Assembly: GCA_023665365.1 (NCBI GenBank)
Contig: JAMPEA010000010.1
Location: 1-39,240, forward strand
From: Bacillota bacterium
GTDB lineage: Bacteria; Bacillota; Clostridia; Christensenellales; CAG-917
Direction of reading: 5' to 3'
Length of the DNA stretch: 39,240 nucleotides
A program made the translations under genes and the position numbers. The number at the start of each line of letters is the position of its first letter. Within the stretch, counting starts at the first letter, position 1. Below the pieces are notes generated by a model. It was not told where the DNA came from. It was given only the letters and a program-made list of their open reading frames with translations, and did no database searches. Positions 1 through 8,033 of the stretch are shown piece by piece.

Positions 1-1
1 T

Positions 2-862
2 TATCTTTATGCCGCTCCCAAAATCGGCTTCCATTTTGCAAAGGACAGCGAAAAAAACGAGTATGCCGTGACGGGATACTATTATGAGGACGCTTCCGAC
101 ACGCTTACAATCCCCTCCACCTACAACGACCTGCCCGTAGCGACAATCGCCGAAATGGAAATTCCTAACGAAACGGAAACTATAACAATCCCCAGCAGTA
201 TCACAAATCTTGCAGGGCTTGTCTTCGAAATCCAAAATGCCGAAAACCTCGCTACTATAAACTATGAGGGCACAAAAGCGCAGTGGCAAGAACTTGGCAT
301 AAGCAATAATGCCCTTGCGAATATAGAGATTAACTGCTCCGACGGCGCATTGTCCGATACTTACAAATTGCCCGAGGATATTACGTTAGACGAGTTAGTC
401 GAAATGATACTTGATAGAACAATCACAAGTTTTAGCCTTGATAGCATAGATGATGATAATAGCACAATGTATACATACACCTTTGATGAAAATATGTTCT
501 ATACATATAATCACGTAGAAACAGATGATTTTGTCGAAACTGTTTATAACTACATATTTGAAGAAGACGGCTGGTATTATATTCTTACGTTATTGGAGAA
601 TGAAAATGAAGTAATTATGGGCAAAACACATGATGGCGAATATAATAGCGTCTCCTATTTGTTGGAAAACATGATAAATAGTCTGTTCAAAGACGATGAC
701 GCTATAATAACAAATTTTGTAAACAACGAAACATCCGTGGAGTTTGATTATCAAGCCGATTATAGAACTATGAAAATGCGCTTCTATGATTTTAATGTAA
801 CCAAAACGTGGGAGTTACCCTCCGAATTTGATAATTATCAAACTTTGGCAACCGAGAACTAA
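2..862 (+). CDS. C-terminal part of a BspA-type leucine-rich-repeat surface protein (5' truncated by window edge)
   Basis: The frame is open to the left edge, so the real start lies outside the window; a GTG at 68 is only an internal codon. The first ~100 residues look like the last repeats of a BspA/LRR_5 protein: the segment TLTIPSTYNDLPVATI is followed by ITIPSSITNLAGLVF and the typical capping phrase INYEGTKAQWQEL. Known LRR_5 proteins of gut Clostridia are secreted or cell-surface proteins. The remaining ~150 residues are acidic and aromatic-rich with no motif I recognise, and there is no visible sortase signal or membrane anchor at the C terminus. A strong hairpin follows the stop. The LRR assignment is solid; function is unknown. 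Confidence 0.75.
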   Translation, partial: YLYAAPKIGFHFAKDSEKNEYAVTGYYYEDASDTLTIPSTYNDLPVATIAEMEIPNETETITIPSSITNLAGLVFEIQNAENLATINYEGTKAQWQELGISNNALANIEINCSDGALSDTYKLPEDITLDELVEMILDRTITSFSLDSIDDDNSTMYTYTFDENMFYTYNHVETDDFVETVYNYIFEEDGWYYILTLLENENEVIMGKTHDGEYNSVSYLLENMINSLFKDDDAIITNFVNNETSVEFDYQADYRTMKMRFYDFNVTKTWELPSEFDNYQTLATEN

Positions 863-890
863 ACAATCGTTATTTCGTTTATTTTTCCGT

Positions 891-922
891 TATAAAGCCG
901 TATCGTCGGATACGGCTTTATA
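891..922 (+). terminator. Hairpin terminator after the LRR protein gene
   Basis: A 14-bp perfect stem (TATAAAGCCGTATC and its complement) encloses a 4-nt GTCG loop, 29 bases after the stop codon. The A/T-rich stem ends act as the A and U tracts, so it could also work in the opposite direction. Confidence 0.8.
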
Positions 923-950
923 TTGCCGCGATATATTTCAAATCCTGTGA

Positions 951-979
951 TTGTCTAATCGCTAATTGTGTGTTAAACT
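951..979 (+). promoter_or_regulatory. Sigma-A-type promoter of mrnC, leaderless spacing
   Basis: -35 TTGTCT (951-956), 17-bp spacer, -10 TAAACT (974-979). The start codon of mrnC follows after only six bases (986), so the predicted transcription start coincides with the ATG. No Shine-Dalgarno sequence is present. Confidence 0.6.
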
Positions 980-985
980 TGATTT

Positions 986-1405
986 ATGATACATCCGTCG
1001 ATTTTCGAGCTGAAAACGCCTATATCCAAAACTGAGGCGCTTGCGTTGCATCCGATTTCGCTTGCGTTTATCGGAGACGCTGTGCAATCCTTATATTCGC
1101 GTACGCGCGTGACGGTCGGTGAAACCCGCAAAAAGACGGGCGCGCTACACAAGGAAGTCACCGAGGTAGTCAAAGCCGTGTCGCAAGCCGCCGAGGTTGA
1201 CAAACTGCTCCCCCTATTCGACGAGGACGAACTCGACCTATTCCGCCGCGCGCGCAACTGCAAGATACAGACGTCGGCAAAGCACGCCGCGCCCGCGGAG
1301 TATCGCAAAGCAAGCGGATTTGAGGCGGTGCTCGGCTATTTGTATCTGACGGGAAACACCGCCCGCTTGGAGCAATTCCTCTCCTCTTGCTTCGATAACG
1401 TATAA
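986..1405 (+). CDS. mrnC: Mini-ribonuclease 3 (Mini-III)
   Basis: A stand-alone RNase III catalytic domain without a dsRNA-binding domain. In Bacillus this enzyme matures 23S rRNA ends. The 139-residue length fits the family. The signature LAFIGDAVQSLYSR lies at residues 26-39 with the metal-binding Asp31, and the second acidic helix FEAVLGYLYL begins at residue 112 with Glu113. The ATG at 986 gives the canonical N terminus and has no ribosome binding site; a promoter sits directly before it. In Bacillota mrnC usually lies between cysS and rlmB. Here rlmB follows after a 467-bp repeat-filled gap and cysS is absent upstream. Identification is very secure. Confidence 0.95.
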   Translation: MIHPSIFELKTPISKTEALALHPISLAFIGDAVQSLYSRTRVTVGETRKKTGALHKEVTEVVKAVSQAAEVDKLLPLFDEDELDLFRRARNCKIQTSAKHAAPAEYRKASGFEAVLGYLYLTGNTARLEQFLSSCFDNV

Positions 1406-1445
1406 TTGTTTGCGAAGCTAAGATAAGCAAATGGGAAAAGATAGC

Positions 1446-1467
1446 CCCGCGCTGTAAACAAAACAGT
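1446..1467 (+). repeat. Single arm of a dispersed palindromic repeat
   Basis: The 22 bases starting CCCGCGCTGTAAAC and ending AAAACAGT, with the preceding AAAAGATA, match the reverse complement of the right arm of the palindrome at 31750-31820. The partner arm is missing here, so this looks like a truncated copy. Confidence 0.6.
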
Positions 1468-1561
1468 ATGGGAATTAAGGGTGGAAATGCGGTAAAATTA
1501 TACAAAAATCGTCATTGCGAGGAGCAACGCAACAATTCGGAAAAGCCCTCCCCTACGGAGT

Positions 1562-1629
1562 CCCCGCAAAACGTCCCTGTTTTGTGGGGTAAATACGGGG
1601 TCCCCATCAAACCTCCGCGTTTGATGGGG
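1562..1629 (+). repeat. Two tandem CCCC/GGGG hairpins (copies 1-2 of a dispersed family)
   Basis: Copy 1 (1562-1589): stem CCCCGCAAAAC, loop GTCCCT, closing arm GTTTTGTGGGG. Copy 2 (1602-1629): stem CCCCATCAAAC, loop CTCCGC, closing arm GTTTGATGGGG. The 12-nt linker ends in CGGGGT. The same family recurs at 27820, 29652 and 33050. Confidence 0.9.
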
Positions 1630-1635
1630 TGAATT

Positions 1636-1786
1636 CGAGGGGAGGGTGTCACGCAGTGACGGGTGAGGTGTAACCTCAATACTAAGGGGGTAAAGGGCTG
1701 TTTTCCGAGTCCGCCCTATACCCCCTTATGAACCCCCTTGCCCGAAAACTCCTCAAAACCCCTTGCCCCCTTATTCTTTAAGGGGG
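1636..1786 (+). repeat. ~150-bp dispersed repeat, copy A
   Basis: This stretch is matched, with scattered substitutions and small indels, by the reverse complement of 36059-36208. The last 104 bases (1683-1786) are nearly identical in the two copies, including GGGCTGTTTTCCGAGTCCGC. It is rich in AAGGGGG/CCCCCTT blocks that can fold back on one another. No coding potential is visible. Confidence 0.85.
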
Positions 1787-1872
1787 AAAAGAGGTTTGAT
1801 AGAGTGTGCGTAATACAAACACTTGTTGCGAAACTTAAAACATGACGTTCAACCCTTTAAGAGAGGTAAAAA

Positions 1873-2601
1873 ATGTACATTTTCGGACGCAATCCCGTAA
1901 AAGAAGCGTATCGCGCCGGCAAGACCGTCGATAAGCTGTTTATGCTAAAAGGCGAGTTCGACCCGTCGCTAAACGCAATCCGTTCGCTTGCAAAAGAGGC
2001 GCGCACGGTCGTAAGCTATGCGGATAGAGCCCTGCTTGACAAGTTGGCAAGCGGAGGCAATCATCAAGGCGTGGTCGCCGCGGTGACGGACTTCGCCTAT
2101 TGCGACGTGCAGGACATTATCGACGGAGCGCGCGCAAAGGGAAAATCCGTTTTGATTTTACTGCTCGACGGCATCACCGACCCGCACAACCTCGGCGCGA
2201 TTATACGCAGCGCTGAGTGCTTCGGCGCGAGCGGAATAGTTATCCCAAAGCATAGGAGCGTAAGCGTAAACGACACCGTTGTAAAAGTGGCGAGCGGCGC
2301 GACGGAGTATATGCCGATTGCAAAGGTGACTAATATAAACGACGTTATTCGCAGTCTCAAAGAGCAGAATATTTGGGTGTACGCGACGGACTTCGACGGC
2401 AAAGACCCAAAGACCGTCAACCTAAGCGGAGATATTGCGATAGTCATCGGGAGCGAGGGCGACGGCATACACCGCCTCACAAAGGAGCTTTGCGACGACG
2501 TGCTTACAATCCCGCAATACGGCAAGGTGAATAGCCTCAACGCGTCGGTCGCAACGGGCGTCATTCTATACGAAGCAGTGCGCCAAGCCCCGCGCAATTA
2601 A
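1873..2601 (+). CDS. rlmB: 23S rRNA 2'-O-ribose methyltransferase RlmB/TrmH family
   Basis: A SPOUT-fold, SAM-dependent methyltransferase; RlmB modifies a conserved guanosine of 23S rRNA. An N-terminal substrate-binding domain (MYIFGRNPVKEA at residues 1-12, NHQGVVA at 63-69) precedes the three TrmH motifs: DPHNLGAIIRSAE (103-115, catalytic Arg112), VIGSEGDGI (191-199) and IPQYGKVNSLNAS (213-225). Length 242 is normal. The RBS GAGAGG lies just upstream of the ATG. sigH follows after 62 bp in the classic mrnC-rlmB-sigH order. The yacP/rae1 gene normally found between rlmB and sigH is missing. The exact target nucleotide is inferred from family and context. Confidence 0.93.
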   Translation: MYIFGRNPVKEAYRAGKTVDKLFMLKGEFDPSLNAIRSLAKEARTVVSYADRALLDKLASGGNHQGVVAAVTDFAYCDVQDIIDGARAKGKSVLILLLDGITDPHNLGAIIRSAECFGASGIVIPKHRSVSVNDTVVKVASGATEYMPIAKVTNINDVIRSLKEQNIWVYATDFDGKDPKTVNLSGDIAIVIGSEGDGIHRLTKELCDDVLTIPQYGKVNSLNASVATGVILYEAVRQAPRN

Positions 2602-2663
2602 CAAAATAAGAGATAAAACAAACGAAATCGGATTTTAATTTACGTACGAGGAGTTTATTCGAT

Positions 2664-3209
2664 ATGGCGGACGAAAATATATTGATACTCAATGCGCAAA
2701 GCGGCGACGGAGAGGCGGAGGGCGAACTTGTCAAAATTCACTCCCCGCTCGTCAAAGCCATTGCCCGCTCGTACTTTTCAAGCGAAATAGATTTTGACGA
2801 CCTCGTTCAAGTCGGCATGATTGGGTTGATTAACGCCATTCGCCACTACGACGTAGAAAACGGCGCGGCGAGCTTTAAAACCTACGCGTCCACCTGCATA
2901 CACAACAAAATCAGAACCGCCTTGCGCAAGCATAATTCCGACCCGAAAGGCACTCCCCTTTCGCAATTTCGGGATTTGCCAAGCGAGACAGACGTCGAGA
3001 CCGTCTTTGAGGAGCAGGAGTCCGAACGTCTGCTTATGTGCGAAATCTCATCTGCGCTAAACGAGTGCGAAAGGAACGTTTTAAACCTCTATCTCGGCGC
3101 GATGTCCTATCGGGAAATCTCCGAACAACTCGGCATAGAAAAGAAGAAAGTGGACAACACTATCTACTCCATCAAAAAGAAAATCAAAAAGATTTTAGAG
3201 AAAAAATAA
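2664..3209 (+). CDS. sigH: SigH-like RNA polymerase sigma factor (sporulation/transition state)
   Basis: A short sigma-70 factor with region 2 at about residues 25-90 (FDDLVQVGMIGLINAIRHYD is the core-binding and -10 recognition part) and region 4 at about 132-181 (the helix-turn-helix SYREISEQLGIEKKKVDNTI). Regions 1 and 3 are absent. In Bacillus, SigH drives early sporulation genes including spo0A, and lies downstream of rlmB/yacP, as here. At 181 residues it is somewhat shorter than the Bacillus protein. The RBS GAGGAG is 12 bases before the ATG. The region 4 tail is very lysine-rich. Function is inferred from position and architecture; a sigma factor of another name cannot be fully excluded. 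Confidence 0.82.
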   Translation: MADENILILNAQSGDGEAEGELVKIHSPLVKAIARSYFSSEIDFDDLVQVGMIGLINAIRHYDVENGAASFKTYASTCIHNKIRTALRKHNSDPKGTPLSQFRDLPSETDVETVFEEQESERLLMCEISSALNECERNVLNLYLGAMSYREISEQLGIEKKKVDNTIYSIKKKIKKILEKK

Positions 3210-3312
3210 CCGATTTTTTTAGGTAGATATTTTTTGTTATTTAATAAAAATTAGTAATAATTAAAAAAAACACATTAGTTTAGAAAAGCGCGATATTTTG
3301 CGGCAGACAAGG

Positions 3313-3376
3313 AAAAGCCCTGTTGCCGACAAGCCAAGTGTACAATTAGTACACGACTTGTAGGCAACAGGGTTTT
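3313..3376. terminator. Large two-part hairpin between converging sigH and the ABC transporter
   Basis: The outer stem pairs AAAAGCCCTGTTGCC (3313-3327) with GGCAACAGGGTTTT (3363-3376). Inside it ACAAG pairs with CTTGT, and the core GTGTAC-AATTA-GTACAC forms a perfect stem-loop. A and T runs at both ends suit a bidirectional terminator for the two converging genes. The core resembles that of the palindrome at 38849-38878. Confidence 0.75.
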
Positions 3377-3405
3377 GACGCAGTATCAACGCAAATTATA
3401 ACGTT

Positions 3406-6144
3406 TTACTCGCTGCGAAGGGCAATAACGGGGTCCTTCTTCGCCGCCATAATGGACGGGATAAGCCCCGAAATCACTATGATGACAACCGCGCCGACTA
3501 TCAGCACCAGAGGATGCCACCAAGCAATTTTCAACAAGCCCGATATGCCGAGCGTCGCGCCGAAAATCAAGTTTATCGGGAATTGCAATATCGCGGCAAG
3601 CGCAACGCCTACCACGCCCGCAAACAGCCCGAGCAACATAGTTTCCACGTTGAAGATATTGGATATATCCCCCTTTCTCGCGCCGAGCGAGCGCAAAATG
3701 CCGATTTCGCGCGTTCTGTCCTGCACGGATATATACATAATTATCGCAATCAACAGCATAGTCACAAGCACCGCGACAAGCGCGACCGCGATGAGTATAT
3801 AGGTGATTGTATTGACCATTCCGTTGAGTTCGCCCACAACGGAGTCGAGGTCGTCCGTAAAATCGACGACGCCCGTAGTCGTAGGCGCGGGATTTCCGCT
3901 TGCCGATGCGGCTTTGGACGCGGCGAGCTCGTCCTCGGCACACTTGGCGTTGAACGCTCTTATCGCAGATACGATTTTCGCTTTGCTTTCAATCGTCTTG
4001 GGATATATGTAGATATAGGAGGGCTTATCCACGGCTCGCGCGTTATTGTCGTTGATGATAGACGAGTAGGTTTGACGGTCTATCTCCTCGCCCGTACGCA
4101 CGTCGGTAATCTTTGCGGCGCTCGCCTGCGCGAGAATGAGCTGTTCCTGCAAGGATAAATCCTCGACGCCCAAAAATTCCTTATCCATCTTTTTGATTAT
4201 CGCCTCCGACTGCTCGATAAGCGAAACGTAGTTTTCATACGACGCTCTTTGCGCTTTGATGAATGCGGATTCGTTCGCGTCGTTTACGATATAATCGCCG
4301 AGCGCCGACGAATATCCTACGACGCCCTTAATACAGCCGTCCACGTTGCCCTTAGACCTGAGAATTCCGCTTATTCTGACCTTTATCCCGTTCTCTCTCA
4401 AAATCTGAGATTGGGCGCTTTGCTCATACGTACCGAAGCTCTCGTAGAGGCGGGTGTCCTCGTTGTACGAGTAAGCGGAACTCGTTGGGAGCACGACGAA
4501 TTCCTTCCCGAGCATATCGTTAAACTTTGTGGCGTAATTGTCAAGATTTTTGGTGTCCATCGCGGCGGCGACCAAATCGGCAAGTCCCATATGATTGAGC
4601 AACACCGCGTCGAAATCGGATATTTGATTGTACTCGTCGATAACCAAAACGATTTCGTTCATATTTTTAGGCAGATGCCCCGCGATTGTCTCGTATTGCG
4701 ACTCTATCATCTTATCGTCTGCGATGAGCTCGTCCCAAAAGGCGTATCTATCGATTGCCGCCATCATAGCGGTCATTCTGTCCGTGCTCGACTCGTCCCC
4801 GCCTATCATCGAAAACAGAGGCTCCAATACTCCGCTCTTGGACAGTGGATTGAGTTGCATATACGTCCCGTTCTGATTTTCCTTGAAAATATTGAGGTTT
4901 AACGAGTAATCGAATTTGACCGTGCCGAGCGACTTGTCGAAATCGTTGTCCAAATAGCGCTTAAACGTGGATATATCAAAGTCCTTTGAATCGTTGTCGA
5001 GCATGCTTTGAAACATTTTGCTGAACATTCCGTAGATATACACAATCTGCTCGTCGGTGAATTTGTCCTTTTCGGGCGCTTCGCCGTTCAAAATCTCGAA
5101 GATGGACGAGATGCTTACTGAGTCGCCCGTAAGATTGTCGTCCTGCAAAAATTCCTCAAACATAGCCATTATGCTGTTTTCGCCGGAGGAAATCGTAATA
5201 GGATATTTCGACATCGACTTTTCCTCGAAGTCGTCTATGTATATCGCAAAGCCGTTGTTGACGGCAAGTATCAACGCAAGGCTTATCACGGTTATACAGC
5301 CCGCGATGATAGTCATTATGCTTCTGCCCCGCTTGTTGATGAGGTTTTTCCAGGATAGCTTGATTGCGGTCGCAAACGACATCGAGTTTCTTTTCGCCCT
5401 GTGCTTTTTCGCCTTTGTACGTTTAGGCGCGGGTTCTTCGATGGCGTCCGCCTCGTCAACGACCTCCTCGACGGGATTGCTGTCGCTGACGATATTGCCG
5501 TCCAAAATCTTGACTATCCTATTGGAGTAGGCCTCTGCAAGCTCGTTATTGTGCGTGACCATGATGACGAGCTTATCCTTTGCTATATCCCTCAAAATCT
5601 CCATTATCTGCACGGAGGTTTCGCTGTCGATTGCGCCCGTAGGCTCGTCGGCAAGCAGTATCTCGGGCTGGTTGACAATCGCTCTTGCAATCGCCACCCT
5701 CTGCATCTGTCCGCCCGAAAGTTGATTTGGCTTTTTGTGATACTGGTCTTTAAGCCCAACTTTGTCGAGCGCCTGTTTGGCTTTTTCGGTTTTCTCACTG
5801 CCGTTAAGCCCCGAAATCGTCAGCGCAAGCTCCACGTTGTCGAGCACGTTAAGGTGGGATATGAGATTGTAACTTTGAAAGATAAATCCTATTTTGGAGT
5901 TTCTGTATTCGTCCCACTCCGCGTCCGAAAAATCGACGGTGCTAACGCCGTCAATACTTATATCTCCGTCGGTTGCGCGGTCAAGCCCGCCGATAATGTT
6001 CATAAGCGTAGTCTTGCCGCAGCCGGATTGACCCAATATCGACACAAATTCGCTCTTTCTGAAAGTGACGCTAACGCCTTTCAGCGCGCGCACCGCGTTT
6101 TCCTTATCTCCGTATATTTTGGTGACGTTTTGCAATTTAAGCAT
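3406..6144 (-). CDS. MacB-type ABC transporter, ATPase fused to FtsX-like permease
   Basis: One 912-residue chain. The LolD/MacB-class ATPase occupies residues 1-225: Walker A GQSGCGKTT (38-46), Q-loop FIFQSYN (87-93), signature LSGGQMQRV (142-150), Walker B LLADEPTGA (163-171) and switch His198. A basic, Lys-rich linker precedes the first membrane helix (about 276-298). A ~450-residue extracytoplasmic domain and three C-terminal helices follow, with the FtsX-type phrase REIGILRSLGARKGDI between the first two. This is the type VII 'mechanotransmission' layout, used for lipoprotein, peptide or antibiotic export rather than nutrient import. The RBS AGGAGAG precedes the ATG. No partner periplasmic subunit lies nearby. 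The substrate is unknown. Confidence 0.9.
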   Translation of the reverse strand: MLKLQNVTKIYGDKENAVRALKGVSVTFRKSEFVSILGQSGCGKTTLMNIIGGLDRATDGDISIDGVSTVDFSDAEWDEYRNSKIGFIFQSYNLISHLNVLDNVELALTISGLNGSEKTEKAKQALDKVGLKDQYHKKPNQLSGGQMQRVAIARAIVNQPEILLADEPTGAIDSETSVQIMEILRDIAKDKLVIMVTHNNELAEAYSNRIVKILDGNIVSDSNPVEEVVDEADAIEEPAPKRTKAKKHRAKRNSMSFATAIKLSWKNLINKRGRSIMTIIAGCITVISLALILAVNNGFAIYIDDFEEKSMSKYPITISSGENSIMAMFEEFLQDDNLTGDSVSISSIFEILNGEAPEKDKFTDEQIVYIYGMFSKMFQSMLDNDSKDFDISTFKRYLDNDFDKSLGTVKFDYSLNLNIFKENQNGTYMQLNPLSKSGVLEPLFSMIGGDESSTDRMTAMMAAIDRYAFWDELIADDKMIESQYETIAGHLPKNMNEIVLVIDEYNQISDFDAVLLNHMGLADLVAAAMDTKNLDNYATKFNDMLGKEFVVLPTSSAYSYNEDTRLYESFGTYEQSAQSQILRENGIKVRISGILRSKGNVDGCIKGVVGYSSALGDYIVNDANESAFIKAQRASYENYVSLIEQSEAIIKKMDKEFLGVEDLSLQEQLILAQASAAKITDVRTGEEIDRQTYSSIINDNNARAVDKPSYIYIYPKTIESKAKIVSAIRAFNAKCAEDELAASKAASASGNPAPTTTGVVDFTDDLDSVVGELNGMVNTITYILIAVALVAVLVTMLLIAIIMYISVQDRTREIGILRSLGARKGDISNIFNVETMLLGLFAGVVGVALAAILQFPINLIFGATLGISGLLKIAWWHPLVLIVGAVVIIVISGLIPSIMAAKKDPVIALRSE

Positions 6145-6221
6145 AATTCTCTCCTCTTACGTATTTAGCATAACCGAGACGCTTATTCCTGTCAACCCTG
6201 CGAAGTTTTTACGCAAACATT

Positions 6222-6246
6222 AAAACCGCACTTTACGTGCGGTTTT
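6222..6246 (-). terminator. Hairpin terminator after the zinc-ribbon gene
   Basis: A perfect 10-bp stem AAAACCGCAC / GTGCGGTTTT with a 5-nt loop lies between the zinc-ribbon gene and the ABC transporter, both on the minus strand. This suggests separate transcription units. Confidence 0.8.
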
Positions 6247-6299
6247 CAATATTTCGGATATATAAACTCGCTTATAGGTAAATCGGATTTTATATTTAA

Positions 6300-6776
6300 T
6301 TAAAAATCATCTTCGTCGTCGAGCTCCTCATCGTCGTCCTCGTCAAAGCCGAGCAACGCCTCCTCGTCAAGCTCCTCGAAATCGTCAATCGGAGGTTCTT
6401 CCTCGTCCTCATCGATTTCGTCAAGCTCGTCATCCTGCATCTGCGACAGCGAAAGTTCGCTTTCGTCGTCCTCGGGAGCAATCGGCTCTTCGTCGTCGAT
6501 ATACTCCTCCCAGCCTTCGTCCTCCTCGCTTTTATCGAGTTCCTTCTCGGCGCGCTCTGCGCGGCAGGTTTGACAAATATCCTCGTCTGCGTCGAGATAG
6601 TTCACTTTGCATATAGGACAAATCCTCTCGCCGAGTCCCGCAATATCGTCGTCCTCGTCTTCGAGCAGGCTGAGTTTGCTTGCTTTGCCCAGTTCTACTT
6701 TGCACACTTCGCAAAGTTCTTCTTCATTAGGAATCCAGTTCAGCTCGCAACGCGGGCATCTCTTATACTTTCCCAT
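6300..6776 (-). CDS. Two-zinc-ribbon protein with long acidic tail, function unknown
   Basis: Two rubredoxin-like ribbons open the 158-residue protein: CPRCELNWIPNEEELCEVC at residues 8-26 and CPICKVNYLDADEDICQTC at about 53-71. Each has a CxxC pair spaced like a small Zn knuckle. The rest is extremely acidic, consisting almost wholly of Glu/Asp runs to the last residue, and is probably disordered. The RBS GAGG lies before the ATG and a TATAAT box about 45 bases further up. The gene is monocistronic and divergent from spo0A. I recognise the ribbons but not the family. Binding to a basic partner such as a nucleic-acid-binding protein is a guess. Confidence 0.8.
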   Translation of the reverse strand: MGKYKRCPRCELNWIPNEEELCEVCKVELGKASKLSLLEDEDDDIAGLGERICPICKVNYLDADEDICQTCRAERAEKELDKSEEDEGWEEYIDDEEPIAPEDDESELSLSQMQDDELDEIDEDEEEPPIDDFEELDEEALLGFDEDDDEELDDEDDF

Positions 6777-7140
6777 TTCGACCTCAAAGAGATAGGTTTT
6801 TATTTTTCATATATTATATTGATAACGTGCCGTTATGTAAACTGATTTATACCTTTTTTTTGAAATTTTTTTTAAAAAGCACATTTAGTGCAATCGGTGA
6901 AAATATTTACTATATGTGGTGATTTAAAAAATAGGTGAAAATAATTGTTGAAAAGTTTTACATAATAATCTAAAATTCACTTAACAACTTAAAAATCCGC
7001 GTGTTTTCTAATCCCATGTAATTTTTTATGACATTAGTTTAGATAATAAGACAAAATCTCGCAAAATCTGCGATATTTTTCCCATCACATCGATTTTTAG
7101 CTATGTTAAACTGATTTTGTAAAAAAACAAGGAGAAAACT
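6777..7140. other. A/T-rich divergent regulatory region upstream of spo0A
   Basis: No gene. It carries the divergent promoters of the zinc-ribbon gene and spo0A. A TTGTTGAAAA near 6943 is one base off a Spo0A box (TGNCGAA), and the palindrome TCGCA-N5-TGCGA sits near 7060. spo0A has a clear RBS (AAGGAGAAA). I could not place its -35/-10 elements with confidence. Confidence 0.5.
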
Positions 7141-7893
7141 ATGAGCAAATCCATAATCATCGCAGATGACAATCTCGCTCTTTGCGCAAGCCTCAAAGAG
7201 TACCTCGACAGCCACGACGGATACAGCGTCGTCGGCGTTGCTCCAAACGGAGTGAAAGCACTGGAATTAGTGGAATCCGCAAAACCCGACTATTTGTTGC
7301 TCGACATCGTTATGCCCGAGCTTGACGGCTTCGGCGTGCTTAGCGCGCTCGAAGGCAAAAAGCCGCAAGTGATAATGATGTCGCAACTCGCAACGGACGG
7401 CTTTGTACAAAAAGCAATGCAGTACGGCGCAAGCTACTTCCTTGCAAAGCCGTTTGACTACGACAGACTGCTCGGACTTTTAAATGAGCTCAGCGCGCCC
7501 GAACAACCCGCGCCCAAACCGACGGCAGCCTCCTCAAAACGCACGCGCTCCCTCGACGAAAAAATCGCAAATCTGTTTATATCCGTGGGCATTCCCGCGC
7601 ACATCAAAGGCTATCAGTTTTTAAGAGAAGCCATAAAAATGACAATCGAAACGCCTGATATAATCAACTCCATTACAAAGCGCCTCTATCCCAGCATTGC
7701 CGAGCGCTATCAGACGTCGCCGTCCAAGGTGGAGCGCGCCATCCGTCACGCAATCGAAGTCGCTTGGAACAGAGGCAAAATCGAAAATATCAACAATATC
7801 TTCGGCATAAAAATCTACTCTCCCAACGAAAAACCCACAAACGGCGAATTTATCGCTTTGATTGCGGACAAACTGCTTTTGGAATCCGCATAA
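7141..7893 (+). CDS. spo0A: Stage 0 sporulation master regulator Spo0A
   Basis: The receiver domain (1-112) has the acidic pocket Asp9/Asp10, the phospho-acceptor Asp55 in LLLDIVMPE, Ser82 in the switch position and Lys104 in LAKPF. A proline/alanine linker (about 115-135) leads to the Spo0A effector domain (138-250), including GIPAHIKGYQFLREAI and the recognition part TSPSKVERAIRHAIEVAWNRG. This domain is diagnostic for Spo0A. It binds 0A boxes and switches cells into sporulation. Usually spoIVB sits upstream; here the neighbour is the zinc-ribbon gene, while sigH lies 4 kb away. The ATG is chosen from AAGGAG six bases upstream. Confidence 0.97.
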   Translation: MSKSIIIADDNLALCASLKEYLDSHDGYSVVGVAPNGVKALELVESAKPDYLLLDIVMPELDGFGVLSALEGKKPQVIMMSQLATDGFVQKAMQYGASYFLAKPFDYDRLLGLLNELSAPEQPAPKPTAASSKRTRSLDEKIANLFISVGIPAHIKGYQFLREAIKMTIETPDIINSITKRLYPSIAERYQTSPSKVERAIRHAIEVAWNRGKIENINNIFGIKIYSPNEKPTNGEFIALIADKLLLESA

Positions 7894-7923
7894 AATCTCG
7901 ACCCTCTTAACCCAATAGCATAC

Positions 7924-7963
7924 CGGAAAAGGAACGCTCGCAACGACGTTCTTTTTCCGTTTT
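7924..7963 (+). terminator. Terminator of spo0A
   Basis: A 13-bp stem CGGAAAAGGAACG / CGTTCTTTTTCCG with one G-T pair and a 10-nt loop is followed by TTTTA. Confidence 0.85.
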
Positions 7964-7975
7964 ACAGTCTAAAAA

Positions 7976-8004
7976 TTGACACTTTTGCGATAATACACTA
8001 TAAT
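7976..8004 (+). promoter_or_regulatory. Consensus sigma-A promoter of the MATE gene
   Basis: -35 TTGACA (7976-7981), 17-bp spacer, -10 TATAAT (7999-8004). Both hexamers match consensus perfectly. The start codon is 29 bases downstream with only a weak RBS (ACGGG). Confidence 0.85.
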
Positions 8005-8033
8005 TCTATAAATCCTAAAATTACGGGCAAAAA

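Larger units (their letters stand above)
1406..1872. other. Repeat-filled intergenic region between mrnC and rlmB
   Basis: No gene. From left to right it holds: one arm of a CTGTAAACAAAACAGT repeat (1446-1467) also found as a full palindrome at 31.75 kb; a CGTCATTGCGAGGAGC-type fragment (1510-1540) related to the palindrome at 38.7 kb; two 28-nt CCCC/GGGG hairpins; and one copy of the ~150-bp inverted dispersed repeat. The last 80 bases are unique and contain the rlmB ribosome binding site (GAGAGG). Confidence 0.8.

Noticed and set aside
3271..7083. ACATTAGTTTAGA shared downstream of sigH and upstream of spo0A
   Set aside because: A 13-base A/T-rich match is expected several times by chance in a window this long, and the surrounding bases do not align.
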